Assembly (NCBI GenBank): GCA_021287075.1
Contig: JAJTBD010000005.1
Span: forward strand, 92,251 to 156,250
Source: Micrococcales bacterium
GTDB taxonomy: Bacteria; Actinomycetota; Actinomycetes; Actinomycetales; Dermatophilaceae
DNA length: 64,000 nucleotides
Reading direction: 5' to 3'
The notes under the pieces are model-generated. The model was not told where the DNA came from. It searched no databases and saw nothing but the letters and a program-made list of their open reading frames with translations. Positions within the stretch are counted from its first letter, which is position 1. Each line of letters begins with the position of its first letter. A program made the position numbers and the translations under genes. Positions 27,750 to 36,970 of the stretch are shown here, piece by piece.

Positions 27750-27876
27750 GGGCGATCGTGCCCACTTGGGCGAAAGTGCCCGGGGCGGAACTCGCCACTT
27801 GGCTCAAAAGGCGAGCGGGGGGCGATCGTGCCCACTTGGGCGAAAGTGCCCGGGGCGGAACTCGCCGCTTGGCTCA
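27750..27876. repeat. Tandem duplication of a type B plus type A repeat unit
   Basis: A compound unit of about 68 bases is present twice in direct orientation: GGGGCGATCGTGCCCACTTG..GAAAGTGCCCGGG followed by GCGGAACTCGCCACTTGGC and TCAAAAG. Type A copies are at 27785-27803 and 27855-27873; type B copies begin near 27750 and 27820. The two units differ at only a few bases, which suggests a recent duplication. Confidence 0.85.
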
Positions 27877-27894
27877 AAAAGCGAGCGGGGCGGA

Positions 27895-28533
27895 TCAGTC
27901 GCGCGGGACGATGACCTGGACCGACCCGATCGGCACGAAACCGGCGCGCAGGAAGGCGCGCAGTGAGCGGGCGTTGCCGGGGGAGACCGAGGCCACGACC
28001 GTCTCGCCGGCAGGCATCGCGTCGAGCGTGTCCGAGACGATCGTGGACCCCTGGCCGGGGGTGGCCACCTCGAGACCGATCTCCAGCAGACCGCCGACCC
28101 CCCGGCCGACCGACACGACATCGGTGCGGGCCAGGTCGCGATAGCCCCAGGCCACGACGTCCTCGCGCATCCGACCACCGTGGACCACCCGCGGGTGCAG
28201 GTCCAGGTCGGGGCGCCGCGCCAGCGCCCCATCCGGCCGGCCGCGTCCGACACCGAGCAGCACCGCGTCGAGCACGTCCATCCACCCGCCCGCGCCGGCG
28301 AGCGCCAGGGCCACCTGAGGCGCGTGGGCGCCGCCGATGCCGTCGACCCCGAGCGCGGTCAGCTCGTCGTCGGTGAGCGCGGTCTCGGTGCAGAGGTAGG
28401 CGTGACCGGTCAGCGCCACCACCGCATCTGTGCCGGCGCGATAGCGGGGGAGCCGGGTCCAGCCGCCGTCCGGGGCAGGGTGCCGGCCCAGCCGGGCCGC
28501 TTCGAGGACGTCGGCGAGGGCGTGGCGGTTCAC
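27895..28533 (-). CDS. GNAT-like N-acetyltransferase domain protein
   Basis: A protein of about 212 residues. The GTG start giving VNRHALADVLEAARLG is preferred over a longer frame. The C-terminal segment SPGNARSLRAFLRAGFVPIGSVQVIV is the typical closing motif of GNAT acetyltransferases (position of alpha-4/beta-7). The middle (GGRMREDVVAWGYRDLARTDVVSVGRG...TIVSDTLDAMPAGETVVASVSPGNARS) fits the acetyl-CoA-binding region loosely. Substrate unknown. Confidence 0.7.
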   Translation of the reverse strand: MNRHALADVLEAARLGRHPAPDGGWTRLPRYRAGTDAVVALTGHAYLCTETALTDDELTALGVDGIGGAHAPQVALALAGAGGWMDVLDAVLLGVGRGRPDGALARRPDLDLHPRVVHGGRMREDVVAWGYRDLARTDVVSVGRGVGGLLEIGLEVATPGQGSTIVSDTLDAMPAGETVVASVSPGNARSLRAFLRAGFVPIGSVQVIVPRD

Positions 28534-28653
28534 ACCCCAAAGGGTAGATGTTGGTGGCGGATGCGGGCCGCGTGCTACCCGCGCGTTAGCTTGCTCGTCA
28601 GGGGGCCGACGGGCCACCTGACCTGTGTGTATGTCCCCTGCCTGGAGGCACCT

Positions 28654-29412
28654 ATGACCGGCGCGCTCGACAATGCCTCGAGTGACTCTGTCCTAGCCCT
28701 GCTCATGAGCGACCTCGACGGCGTCTGCCGCACCATGGACGAGCTGGAGGCCTATCTCGAGCGCGTGGTGCACGCCGTCCAGCGCCACATCGACGGATGC
28801 GACGAGGTCGGCGTGACCCTGATGGGCGACCGCGGCCCCCAGACCGCGGCCTGCACGACCGCCGAGACCCTCCAGATCGACGGCGTGCAGTATGCCGTGG
28901 GCGACGGCCCGTGCCTCGACGCCTATCGGGAGCGCCGCGAGAACCTCGTCACCGTCGAGGCCGCGCGCGAGCGCTGGCCCGCCTTTGTCGACGGGGTCGA
29001 GAGCTTTGGCGACATCCACTCGCTGTATGCGCTGCCGCTGATGAGCGAGGGCGAGGCCTTTGGCGCGCTCAACCTCTATGGCAACGAGCCCGATGCCTTC
29101 ACCGACGAGGGCGTGCGGGTGGTGGCCCGGGCCGCCGCTCGCCGCGCGGCGGAGGCCATCCACGCCGGCATCGAGATCATCGGCGCCCGTGAGGTCGCCG
29201 CGCAGATGGAGGAGGCAATGGCCTCCCGCGCGATCATCGAGCAGGCCAAGGGTGTGCTCATCGGCATCCACGGCATCGACGAGTCCCGCGCCTTCGACGT
29301 GCTGCGCACCACCTCCCAGCACCGCAACGTCAAGGTCCGCGACCTGGCCCGCCAGATCGTCGAGTCCGCCCGCCAGGGCGAGACCTGTGACGCAGGCGAG
29401 CTGCTGGCGTAG
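28654..29412 (+). CDS. GAF and ANTAR domain transcription antiterminator
   Basis: A 252-residue regulator. An N-terminal GAF sensor domain (about residues 20-165; YAVGDGPCLDAYRERRENLVTVEAARERWPAFV) is followed by an ANTAR RNA-binding domain (QMEEAMASRAIIEQAKGVLIGIHGIDESRAFDVLRTTSQHRNVKVRDLARQIV). ANTAR proteins bind paired hexanucleotide RNA hairpins and prevent termination. The ATG follows a clear GGAGG site. Such proteins are numerous in actinobacteria; the RNA target is not visible here. Confidence 0.93.
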   Translation: MTGALDNASSDSVLALLMSDLDGVCRTMDELEAYLERVVHAVQRHIDGCDEVGVTLMGDRGPQTAACTTAETLQIDGVQYAVGDGPCLDAYRERRENLVTVEAARERWPAFVDGVESFGDIHSLYALPLMSEGEAFGALNLYGNEPDAFTDEGVRVVARAAARRAAEAIHAGIEIIGAREVAAQMEEAMASRAIIEQAKGVLIGIHGIDESRAFDVLRTTSQHRNVKVRDLARQIVESARQGETCDAGELLA

Positions 29413-29695
29413 AGTGAGGCGGACCTGAAGCAGCTGGGTCGGCCATCCGTCGACTTCTGCCCTCGTCGGTGCGCGGTGGCCCCGACGACCCGCTGGCAGC
29501 CGCCGGCGGTCATCTCCTCCCACAGAGGCATCGATGAGTCAGTTGCCCCGACCGCGCTGGTGCGGCGTGCCGTCCACTCCCAGGCACCCCCGCGGCTGTG
29601 CCCATCGGACCCCCGTCGACACAGGCCCGCGCGTGCCAGGCGCCACGGCCCGCCCCGTGCACCACGGACGGCTGCGCACCGACGGCGAGCGGCCG

Positions 29696-30178
29696 ATGCT
29701 GACCTGCTTCCTCGACCCCCTGGTGGCGCTGACGCCGTGTCAGTGGGGGGCGCTGACCAAGCTCGCCGAGCGATACGGCGATCACGTCGACCTCGAGGTC
29801 GTGGTCGCCGGCCCCGACCTGGCCGCCTCCGCCGCACTGCTCGCTATCGTCTCGGTCGGTGACGACGACCGTGCGAGGGCGATCGAGACCTTCTATGCGG
29901 GCCTGACCGACGGCCTCGACCCGCGCACCCCAGACGGCATCACGCAGATCGCGGAGCGGCTCGGCGTGGACGCGGAGGCGACGGCGATCTTCGCCGCCTC
30001 CGGCACGGCATACGACATGGCGGGTGAGGACGCGGCGATCGCCGCCGCGCTCGAGCTGACCGTGCTGCCAGCGCTGACCCTCTCGTGGGGGGAGCGGCTG
30101 TGGCATCTCGATCTCGACGAGGGCGACGTCCACCGCCTCGTCGGAGAGATCGCGCGCGCACTGAGCTCTCAGCGCTGA
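29696..30178 (+). CDS. DsbA-like thioredoxin-fold protein without CxxC
   Basis: A protein of about 160 residues. The N-terminus MLTCFLDPLVALTPCQWGALTKLAERYGDHVDLEVVVAG resembles DsbA/FrnE-type proteins, where a beta strand ending in DPLC-x-WC leads into the active site; here the CxxC is not conserved. The C-terminal part (GTAYDMAGEDAAIAAALELTVLPALTLSWGERLWHLD) holds the cis-Pro-like V-L-P. No signal peptide. The start is uncertain, since an open frame extends to 29534 with low-complexity Pro/Arg-rich sequence. The 280 bases upstream otherwise show nothing I can assign. Confidence 0.6.
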   Translation: MLTCFLDPLVALTPCQWGALTKLAERYGDHVDLEVVVAGPDLAASAALLAIVSVGDDDRARAIETFYAGLTDGLDPRTPDGITQIAERLGVDAEATAIFAASGTAYDMAGEDAAIAAALELTVLPALTLSWGERLWHLDLDEGDVHRLVGEIARALSSQR

Positions 30179-30200
30179 CCTTTGCTCTAGGCTCACAGCC

Positions 30201-31286
30201 ATGGCTCGCCCGCACGCTGCCGCCCTCCTCGAGGACGCCCTCAACCGACGGGTCGAGTCGGTGCTGCGCGGGCGCGGCTGGCGCACTCGCCTGGTCAGCC
30301 ACACGGGCTACGGCTCCCCGCAGGCAGCGCGTGTCCTCGGGCGGGTGCTGCTCACCCAGGGCCCCGCCGACGCCACCAGCGTCGACGCCACGTCGCAGGA
30401 CGCGGAGCTGGAGGAGGCCGAGCAGGAGCAGCGCGGCTGGCGGGCCTTCGTGACCGCGCCCGCGATGAACGCGCCCGTCGAGATCACTCTCGGCGCGGCC
30501 ACAGTCGCCAGCCACACCGACCGGGCCGGGCTGATCGACCTGACGATCGCCGGCCATGGCCTCGAGCCCGGCTGGCACGAGGCCACCCTGCGCTCGCCCG
30601 ACGCCGAGGAGACCACCGCCGCGGTCCTGATCGTCGACCCGGAGCAGCCGATCGGGCTGGTCAGCGACATCGACGACACCGTCATCACCACGATGCTGCC
30701 CCGCCCTCTGATCGCCGCCTGGAACACCTTCGTCCAGCACGAGGGGGCTCGCCGCGCCGTCCCGGGCATGGCCACGATGTACCGCTCGCTGATGGAGCGC
30801 TATCCGGGGGCCCCGATCGTCTATGTCTCCACCGGCGCGTGGAACACCGCCCCGACGCTGACCCGCTTCCTCAAGCGCCACGGCTACCCGCTCGGGCCGC
30901 TGCTGCTGACCGACTGGGGGCCGACCAACACCGGCTGGTTCCGCTCCGGTCAGGAGCACAAGCGCCAGTGCCTGGCCCGGCTCGCACGCGAGCTGCCCAA
31001 CACGCGCTGGGTCCTGATCGGCGACGACGGCCAGCACGACCCCAAGATCTATGGCGACTTCGCCGCCAGCAGCCCCGACCACGTCGAGGCCATCGCCATC
31101 CGCGAGCTGACCCCGGCCGAGCAGGTCCTCAGCCACGGCCTCCCGCTCTCCAACGACGAGATCGGCGAGTTCCTCGACGGGCGGCGCCCCGAGGGAGCGG
31201 TCCCCGACGTCCGGGCCCCCGACGGCTATGGCCTGCTCCACCTGCTGCGGCAGGTGCTCGGCCGCGCCGAGGCCAGGGAGGCCTGA
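30201..31286 (+). CDS. App1-family (DUF2183) phosphatase
   Basis: A 361-residue protein. The N-terminal half is a beta-rich domain. The second half is the App1/DUF2183 HAD-like phosphatase: IGLVSDIDDTVITTMLPRPLIAAWNTFV, where DIDDTV is the catalytic DxDxT motif, then YVSTGAWNTAPTLTRFLKRHGYPLGPLLLTDWG and VLIGDDGQHDPKIYGDFA. App1 in yeast dephosphorylates phosphatidic acid; bacterial substrates are not established. It ends four bases before the DNA glycosylase start, so they may be cotranscribed. Confidence 0.92.
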   Translation: MARPHAAALLEDALNRRVESVLRGRGWRTRLVSHTGYGSPQAARVLGRVLLTQGPADATSVDATSQDAELEEAEQEQRGWRAFVTAPAMNAPVEITLGAATVASHTDRAGLIDLTIAGHGLEPGWHEATLRSPDAEETTAAVLIVDPEQPIGLVSDIDDTVITTMLPRPLIAAWNTFVQHEGARRAVPGMATMYRSLMERYPGAPIVYVSTGAWNTAPTLTRFLKRHGYPLGPLLLTDWGPTNTGWFRSGQEHKRQCLARLARELPNTRWVLIGDDGQHDPKIYGDFAASSPDHVEAIAIRELTPAEQVLSHGLPLSNDEIGEFLDGRRPEGAVPDVRAPDGYGLLHLLRQVLGRAEAREA

Positions 31287-31290
31287 GCAG

Positions 31291-32151
31291 ATGCCCGAGC
31301 TGCCCGAGGTCCAGGCCCTGGTCGACTTCCTCGCCGAGCGCACCCGAGACCGTGCGGTCACCGGCGTCGAGCTCGGGTCGATCTCGGTGCTCAAGACCTT
31401 CAACCCGCCCCCAGAGGCGCTCGTCGGCCTCCTCGTCGACGGGGTCGCGCGCCACGGCAAGTTCATCGACCTCGACTGCTCGGGCACCCATCTCGTCTTC
31501 CACCTCGCGCGGGCGGGCTGGCTGCGCTGGTCCGAGCAGATCCCCGAGACCCGCCTGCGCCCGGGCAAGTCGCCCATCGCGCTGCGGGTGCGCCTCGACG
31601 ACGGATCTGGCTTCGACCTGACCGAGGCCGGCACCAAGAAGCGGCTCGCGGCATACCTCGTGACAGACCCGGCGCAGGTGCCGGGCGTCGCGAGCCTGGG
31701 CCCCGACCCGCTCGCCGACGGCTTCACCCGCGAGGCGTTCGCCGAGATCCTTGGTGCGCGCAAGGCCCAAATCAAGGGCGTGCTGCGCGACCAGTCGGTC
31801 ATTGCGGGCATCGGCAACGCCTACTCCGACGAGATCCTCCACGTCGCCAAGCTCTCGCCCTTCGCCATCGCCGCCAAGCTGACCGACGACGAGGTCAACC
31901 GGCTGTATGCCGCGCTGCGGGAGACGCTGTCGAGCGCCGTGGTGGCTGCCTCGGGCAAGCCCGCCGCCGAACTCAAGGACGCCAAGCGCGCCGGGATGCG
32001 CGTCCACGGCCGCACCGGCGAGCCGTGCCCGGAGTGCGGCGACACGGTGCGCGAGGTCAGCTTTGCCGACTCCTCGCTCCAGTACTGCGCGACCTGCCAG
32101 ACGGGCGGCAAGCCGCTCGCCGACCGCCGGACCTCGAAGTTCCTAAAGTAG
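31291..32151 (+). CDS. Fpg/Nei-family DNA glycosylase
   Basis: A 286-residue base-excision repair glycosylase/AP lyase. The N-terminus MPELPEVQALVDFL carries the catalytic Pro2/Glu3 (PELPE). The helix-two-turn-helix contains QIKGVLRDQSVIAGIGNAYSDEILHVAKLSPF. The C-terminal zinc finger is CPECGDTVREVSFADSSLQYCATCQ. Lesion preference (Fpg-like oxidised guanine or Nei-like oxidised pyrimidines) cannot be fixed by eye, so no symbol is given. Confidence 0.95.
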   Translation: MPELPEVQALVDFLAERTRDRAVTGVELGSISVLKTFNPPPEALVGLLVDGVARHGKFIDLDCSGTHLVFHLARAGWLRWSEQIPETRLRPGKSPIALRVRLDDGSGFDLTEAGTKKRLAAYLVTDPAQVPGVASLGPDPLADGFTREAFAEILGARKAQIKGVLRDQSVIAGIGNAYSDEILHVAKLSPFAIAAKLTDDEVNRLYAALRETLSSAVVAASGKPAAELKDAKRAGMRVHGRTGEPCPECGDTVREVSFADSSLQYCATCQTGGKPLADRRTSKFLK

Positions 32152-32156
32152 TCGCC

Positions 32157-32894
32157 ATGCGAGTTGCAATCCTGGTCACATGCGTCAACGACGCGATGTT
32201 CCCCGACGCCGGCAAGGCGACCGTGCGGCTGCTCCGCCGCCTCGGCATCGACGTGGACTTCCCTGCGGCCCAGACGTGCTGCGCCCAGCCGATGGTCAAC
32301 ACCGGCTATCTCGACGAGGCGGTCCCGGTGGTGCGCACCTTCGTCGACGCCTTCGCCGGCTATGACGCGGTCGTGACGCCGAGCGGCTCGTGCGCCGCCT
32401 CCGCGCGACACCAGCACGCCCTCGTCGCAGAGCGGGCAGGGGATGCCGCGCTCGCCGACGCGGTCGCCGAGACCGCGCCGCGGGTGCGCGAACTGAGCGA
32501 GTTCCTCGTCGACGACCTCGGGGTCACCGACGTCGGTGCCTACTATCCTCACCGCGTGACCTATCACCCCAGCTGCCACACGCTGCGCCTGCTCGGCGTG
32601 GGCGACCGGCCGACCCGGCTGCTGCAGGCGGTCCGCGGCATCACCCTGGTCGACCTGCCGGGCGCACGGGAGTGCTGCGGCTTCGGCGGCACCTTTGCCG
32701 TGAAGAACTCCGATGTCTCGGTCGCGATGGGCTCCGACAAGGCCCGTCATGTGCGTGAGACCGACGCGGAAGTCCTTGTCGCAGGCGACAACTCGTGCCT
32801 GATGCACATCGGCGGTCTGCTCTCCCGGCAGCGCTCAGGGGTCCGCGTGGCCCATCTGGCCGAGGTGCTCGCCGCGACGGAGGCCGACCGATGA
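32157..32894 (+). CDS. lutA: L-lactate utilisation protein LutA (CCG-domain Fe-S oxidoreductase)
   Basis: A 245-residue protein of the LutA/YkgE family, part of the LutABC complex that oxidises L-lactate to pyruvate in the cytoplasm. Two cysteine-rich CCG-type repeats are visible: PAAQTCCAQPMVNTGY with PSGSCAA, and HPSCHTLRLLG with ARECCGFGGTFAVKN. Its stop overlaps the lutB start (ATGA). The ATG is six bases after the glycosylase stop. Confidence 0.95.
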   Translation: MRVAILVTCVNDAMFPDAGKATVRLLRRLGIDVDFPAAQTCCAQPMVNTGYLDEAVPVVRTFVDAFAGYDAVVTPSGSCAASARHQHALVAERAGDAALADAVAETAPRVRELSEFLVDDLGVTDVGAYYPHRVTYHPSCHTLRLLGVGDRPTRLLQAVRGITLVDLPGARECCGFGGTFAVKNSDVSVAMGSDKARHVRETDAEVLVAGDNSCLMHIGGLLSRQRSGVRVAHLAEVLAATEADR

Positions 32895-34372
32895 CCCACA
32901 CCTTCGTCGGTATGCCGCCCTTCCCGGCCGCCGCCCGTGAGGCCCTTGCCAACACCCAGCTGCGCCACAACCTCGCCCACGCCACGGCCGTCATCCGGGC
33001 CAAGCGTGCGGCCGTGGTCGGCGAGGTCGAGGACTGGGAGGGGCTGCGGCGCGCGGGTGCCGCGGCCAAGGAGCGGGCACTGCTCGATCTCGAGACCAAC
33101 CTCCTGCGCCTGGAGGAGGAGCTCACCTCCCGCGGCGCCACCGTGCACTGGGCACGCGATGCCGAGGAGGCCAACGCGATCGTCGTCGGGCTCGCCCAGC
33201 GCCATGGCGTCGACGAGGTCGTCAAGGTCAAGTCGATGGTCACCCAGGAGATCGGGCTCAACGACGCGCTGGTCGACGCGGGCATCCTGCCCTGGGAGAC
33301 CGACCTCGCCGAACTCATCGTGCAGCTGGGCGATGACCTGCCGAGCCACATCCTCGTGCCGGCCATTCACCGCAACCGGGCCGAGATCCGCGAGATCTTC
33401 CTGCGGCAGATGGCCCAGGCGGGTCGCCCTGCGCCGGCCCTGCTGACCGACGAGCCGGCCGCCCTCGCCGAGGCCGCGCGACTGCACCTGCGAGAGAAGT
33501 TCATGCGGGCCAGTTTCGCCGTCTCCGGTGCGAATTTCGCTGTGGCGCAGACGGGCACGCTCGTGGTCGTGGAGTCCGAGGGCAACGGCCGGATGTGCCT
33601 GACCCTGCCCGAGGTGCTCGTCTCCGTCGTCGGGATCGAGAAGGTCGTCGCCGACTGGTCCGACCTCGACCCGCTCCTGCGGCTGCTGCCGCGCTCGTCC
33701 ACTGGCGAGCGGATGAACCCCTACACCTCGATGTGGTCGGGGGTCACTCCTGGCGACGGCCCGCAGGAGGTGCACGTCGTCCTGCTCGACAACGGCCGCA
33801 CCCGGGCCCTTGCCGACGAGGTCGGCCGTCAGGCGCTGCGCTGCATCCGCTGCTCGGCCTGCCTCAACACCTGCCCCGTCTATGAGCGCACGGGCGGCCA
33901 CGCCTATGGCTCGGTCTATCCCGGCCCGATCGGCGCCATCCTCAATCCCCTCATGCGCGGACCGGGCGATCCCCAGACCGACTCGCTGCCCTATGCCTCC
34001 TCGCTCTGCGGCGCGTGCTTCGAGGTCTGCCCGGTGCGCATCGACATCCCCGAGGTCCTTGTCCACCTGCGCTCCCGCGTCGTCGACGGGCACCGCGGCG
34101 ACCGCCTGCCCACACCCGAGGCCGTCGCGATGCGGGCTGCGTCGTGGGCCTTCGCCGACGCGAGCCGCCTCGGCCTGGTCGAGCGCGCGTCGGGTCTGTC
34201 CGGCACGGTGCTTGGGCGGCTGTCCCGCTCCGTCCTCCCCGGGGGCCGCGCCTCCGCCGGACGACTCGCCGGGCCGGCCACAGCCTGGACCGGCGCGCGC
34301 GACCTGCCCGCCCCGCCGCGGGAGTCCTTCCGCCAGTGGTGGGCCCGCACCGACGGAGGCCGCGATGAGTGA
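32891..34372 (+). CDS. lutB: L-lactate utilisation iron-sulfur protein LutB
   Basis: A 493-residue protein combining an N-terminal LUD domain (VVKVKSMVTQEIGLND; SGANFAVAQTGTLVVVESEGNGRMCLTLPE) with a C-terminal pair of [4Fe-4S] motifs (CIRCSACLNTCPVYER and CGACFEVCPVRIDIPE) and a DUF3390-like tail. This is the full LutB architecture. It overlaps lutA by four bases and lutC by eight. Confidence 0.96.
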   Translation: MTHTFVGMPPFPAAAREALANTQLRHNLAHATAVIRAKRAAVVGEVEDWEGLRRAGAAAKERALLDLETNLLRLEEELTSRGATVHWARDAEEANAIVVGLAQRHGVDEVVKVKSMVTQEIGLNDALVDAGILPWETDLAELIVQLGDDLPSHILVPAIHRNRAEIREIFLRQMAQAGRPAPALLTDEPAALAEAARLHLREKFMRASFAVSGANFAVAQTGTLVVVESEGNGRMCLTLPEVLVSVVGIEKVVADWSDLDPLLRLLPRSSTGERMNPYTSMWSGVTPGDGPQEVHVVLLDNGRTRALADEVGRQALRCIRCSACLNTCPVYERTGGHAYGSVYPGPIGAILNPLMRGPGDPQTDSLPYASSLCGACFEVCPVRIDIPEVLVHLRSRVVDGHRGDRLPTPEAVAMRAASWAFADASRLGLVERASGLSGTVLGRLSRSVLPGGRASAGRLAGPATAWTGARDLPAPPRESFRQWWARTDGGRDE

Positions 34373-35072
34373 GGCTCGGGGGGCGGAATTCGCCAAGTGG
34401 TCGAATGAGGACGGGACTGGGGCCGGGGCGCGCGGGGAGATCCTCGGTCGGGTGCGGGCTGCCCTCTCCGACAAGGGGTATGCCGCTCAGCGCGCCACGG
34501 CGGCGTCCGCTGCGCCTGCTCCCGGAGCGCCGTCACCCACGCCGGCGCAACCGGCGGTGCCGCGGCGATCGCCGCTGTCGGGCAGCGAGCGGCTGGAGCT
34601 GTTCGCCGAGCGGGTGGCCGACTACCGCGCAATCGTGGAGCGTTGTGCCGCAGCGGGACTCGAGGAGGCCGTGCGGCGGGCGGTCGCCTTGGCCGACTCC
34701 GTGCTGGTCGCGCCCGGACTGCCCCTCGACATCCCGGGCGCCCGCGTCGACGACGGGCTCACCGCATCCGCGCTGGACATTGTGGACGCCGTCGTGACGA
34801 CCGCCGCCGTCGCCATTGCCGAGACCGGGACCATCGTGCTCGACCACGGGAGCGGCCAGGGCCGCCGCGCGATCACGCTCGTGCCCGACCGCCACGTGTG
34901 CATCGTGCGCGCCGACCAGGTCGTCGACGACGTCCCCGACGCCCTCGAGCGGCTGGACCCGCGGCGCCCCCTCACGTGGATCAGCGGGCCCAGCGCCACC
35001 AGCGACATCGAGCTCACCCGTGTCGAGGGCGTGCACGGCCCGAGGCACCTGCACGTCATCCTCGTCGGCTGA
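34365..35072 (+). CDS. lutC: L-lactate utilisation protein LutC (LUD domain), N-terminus extended by a repeat
   Basis: A 235-residue LUD-domain protein completing the LutABC complex: VVTTAAVAIAETGTIVLDHGSGQGRRAITLVPDRHVCIVRADQVVDDVP. LutC proteins usually begin close to the segment seen here as RGEILGRVRAAL. This one has about 24 extra residues whose DNA (GGGGCGGAATTCGCCAAGTG) closely resembles a type A intergenic repeat, so a repeat appears to have become coding. The alternative is a later start, but the ATG used overlaps the lutB stop region as expected. Codes next to a GGTATGCCGC motif at about 34479. Confidence 0.93.
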   Translation: MSEARGAEFAKWSNEDGTGAGARGEILGRVRAALSDKGYAAQRATAASAAPAPGAPSPTPAQPAVPRRSPLSGSERLELFAERVADYRAIVERCAAAGLEEAVRRAVALADSVLVAPGLPLDIPGARVDDGLTASALDIVDAVVTTAAVAIAETGTIVLDHGSGQGRRAITLVPDRHVCIVRADQVVDDVPDALERLDPRRPLTWISGPSATSDIELTRVEGVHGPRHLHVILVG

Positions 35073-35196
35073 GCCCGTGACGCCGCTCGTGTCCCGTCCC
35101 GCAGCGGTGCGCCACCACTCGTCCGATCGGCGCCGGGGTCGCTAGGGTGACGGGCATGGCCGACAGGGGGGTGCGACCACGCTGCGCGGGGCCGCG

Positions 35197-35757
35197 ATGC
35201 GCCACCGTGTGCTGGTCGCCCTGCTGACCGTCGCCGCCCTCGCCCTGCTGGCCGTCGGGGCCACCTGGCTGCTCGGCGGCTTCCGCCCCTCGTCCGACCC
35301 CTGGCCGCGCGTCGCGGTGGGCCACCCGGTCGACGTGGGCCAGTTCGACCTCGCGGTCACCCGGGCCACGATGGCGAGCAATGACCCCAGCACCGGCCTG
35401 CCCTATGCCGACGGCGCCCTGCGGGTGCTGCTCGACCTCAGGCTGGAGAACACCACTGACGCCACCGCGGGCTATCGCGGCGACCTGCTGCTGGACGTCA
35501 GCGCCGACGGTCGCACCTTTGTGCGGCCGACGGGCACCGATGGCTATGCCGGCGACCTCCAGCCGGGCCTGCCCGAGACCCGCCAGATCGAGGTCGCCCT
35601 GCCCAAGGGGAGCTCCGCGCCCGACGAGGTCTTCGTGGTCCTCAGCGCGCAGTCCTATGAGTGGAACAACATGATCAACGCCGGCCCAGACTGGGGTGGG
35701 TCGCACCGGCGCAATCTCGTCGTCGTGCCGGTCTCCCCGCCGGGAGGCAGCGCATGA
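35197..35757 (+). CDS. Membrane-anchored protein of unknown function, first of a coupled trio
   Basis: A 186-residue protein: one N-terminal hydrophobic helix (RVLVALLTVAALALLAVGATWLLGGF), then an extracytoplasmic beta-rich domain with YADGALRVLLDLRLENTTDATAGYRGDLLLDVSADG. The pattern 'AxGxxxVLLDLxLENTT' resembles DUF4352-type immunoglobulin-like domains. Its stop overlaps the next ATG (ATGA). Function unknown. Confidence 0.75.
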   Translation: MRHRVLVALLTVAALALLAVGATWLLGGFRPSSDPWPRVAVGHPVDVGQFDLAVTRATMASNDPSTGLPYADGALRVLLDLRLENTTDATAGYRGDLLLDVSADGRTFVRPTGTDGYAGDLQPGLPETRQIEVALPKGSSAPDEVFVVLSAQSYEWNNMINAGPDWGGSHRRNLVVVPVSPPGGSA

Positions 35758-36407
35758 GGGGGCTGCGCCGTCGGGTCGTCCCCCTGGCGGATCGGGGCGC
35801 GACGGCGGTCACGCATGCGCGCCTGGCCGCGCCGCGGCATACCAAGGCCTGGTGGGCGGGGTATGCCGTGACGGCCGCAGCCCTCGCGGGCGTGCTGGTC
35901 GCCCTGCCGGCCGACGAGTGCGGTGCCTCGATCAGCGGGGCGTGCATCACCTCCTCGGACGACCCCTTCCCGACTCGGGTGGCGCTCGGCGACCCGGCGC
36001 GGCTGCGGCTCGGGACGATCACGCCGGTCCGGGTGATGGCCGCCCGCACCTTCACCGTGACCGCCCCGGGGGCGACGCAGCCGGTCGGGACCGACTACAC
36101 CGCGCCCAAGGGGAGTTTCATCCTGGCCGTCGTCCATCAGGGGATGAGCACCGACGAGCCCCGCAGCGGCCAGCCGTGGCTGACCAGCGACGGCGTGACC
36201 CTGTTGCCGCGCAGCGGTTTTGGCGGCATCTCCCAGGTCTTTGACGCGGGTGTGCGCGAGGAGTCGCGCGAGATATTCGTCGTGCCCGACGGCGTCAACA
36301 CCGACGACCTCACGCTGTGGAGCTCCTTCGGCAGTGCGCAGGACGCCGCCCGCACCCCGCTGGGGCGGCAGCAGGTCCAGGATCGACTCGTCGTGGGGAT
36401 GCGATGA
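35754..36407 (+). CDS. Membrane-anchored protein of unknown function, second of a coupled trio
   Basis: A 217-residue protein with a single membrane helix after an N-terminal basic stretch (KAWWAGYAVTAAALAGVLVALPA), then an exported domain containing two close cysteines (ADECGASISGACITSSDD) and TDYTAPKGSFILAVVHQGMSTDEPRSGQPWL. Topology and size match its neighbours. Overlaps of four bases on both sides indicate strict co-translation. Confidence 0.78.
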   Translation: MRGLRRRVVPLADRGATAVTHARLAAPRHTKAWWAGYAVTAAALAGVLVALPADECGASISGACITSSDDPFPTRVALGDPARLRLGTITPVRVMAARTFTVTAPGATQPVGTDYTAPKGSFILAVVHQGMSTDEPRSGQPWLTSDGVTLLPRSGFGGISQVFDAGVREESREIFVVPDGVNTDDLTLWSSFGSAQDAARTPLGRQQVQDRLVVGMR

Positions 36408-36967
36408 GCCGCGCAGCCCTGGTGCGGGCCGGCTGGGGCGCACTGCTGGCCGCCTCGCTGGCCGGGACGGCAGTGATCTGGCAGCACGAGTCCCACGACA
36501 CCTATCGGCCCAGTGAGCTGTCGCCCCAGGCCCAGCTCCGGTTTGGCGAGTGGCAGCCCATGGGCCCGCCCGACGGCCTCAACCCGATGCGGGTGACCGG
36601 CGTGGAGCGGGTGGAGGGACTCACCCCGCTCGAGGAGTGGGGGCCGCCGGCCGACCCCATCCCGGACGGCTCGGTCTATGCGCTCGTCCGCTTCGAGTGC
36701 CGCTGCCCCGACGGGGCGACCGGCCCGGTCCTGCGGCTGGTGGACGACCGCGACCGCTTCTGGGAGCCCACCTCGCGGGTGGGCGACTGGAAGGAGTTCG
36801 GCAGCTCCGCCCCGGCCTTCAAGATCGGGCGCGGCGAGGGCGTCAAGGACGGCGTGCAGCACCTCGTCGAGACCTTTGTCGTCCCCAAGGACGCGTCCGG
36901 GCTGAGCGTGTCGGTGCAGAAGGTCAAGGTCGGCGACCGCGAGGTGATGGGGCGGGTGCGCCCCTAG
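36404..36967 (+). CDS. Membrane-anchored protein of unknown function, third of a coupled trio
   Basis: A 187-residue protein with an N-terminal helix (LVRAGWGALLAASLAGTAVIW) and an exported domain including VYALVRFECRCPDGATGPVLRLVDDRDRFWEP and VQHLVETFVVPKDASGLSVSVQ, again reminiscent of DUF4352-like folds, with a CRC cysteine pair. It ends four bases before the stop of the large membrane protein on the opposite strand. Confidence 0.75.
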   Translation: MSRAALVRAGWGALLAASLAGTAVIWQHESHDTYRPSELSPQAQLRFGEWQPMGPPDGLNPMRVTGVERVEGLTPLEEWGPPADPIPDGSVYALVRFECRCPDGATGPVLRLVDDRDRFWEPTSRVGDWKEFGSSAPAFKIGRGEGVKDGVQHLVETFVVPKDASGLSVSVQKVKVGDREVMGRVRP

Positions 36968-36970
36968 CGC

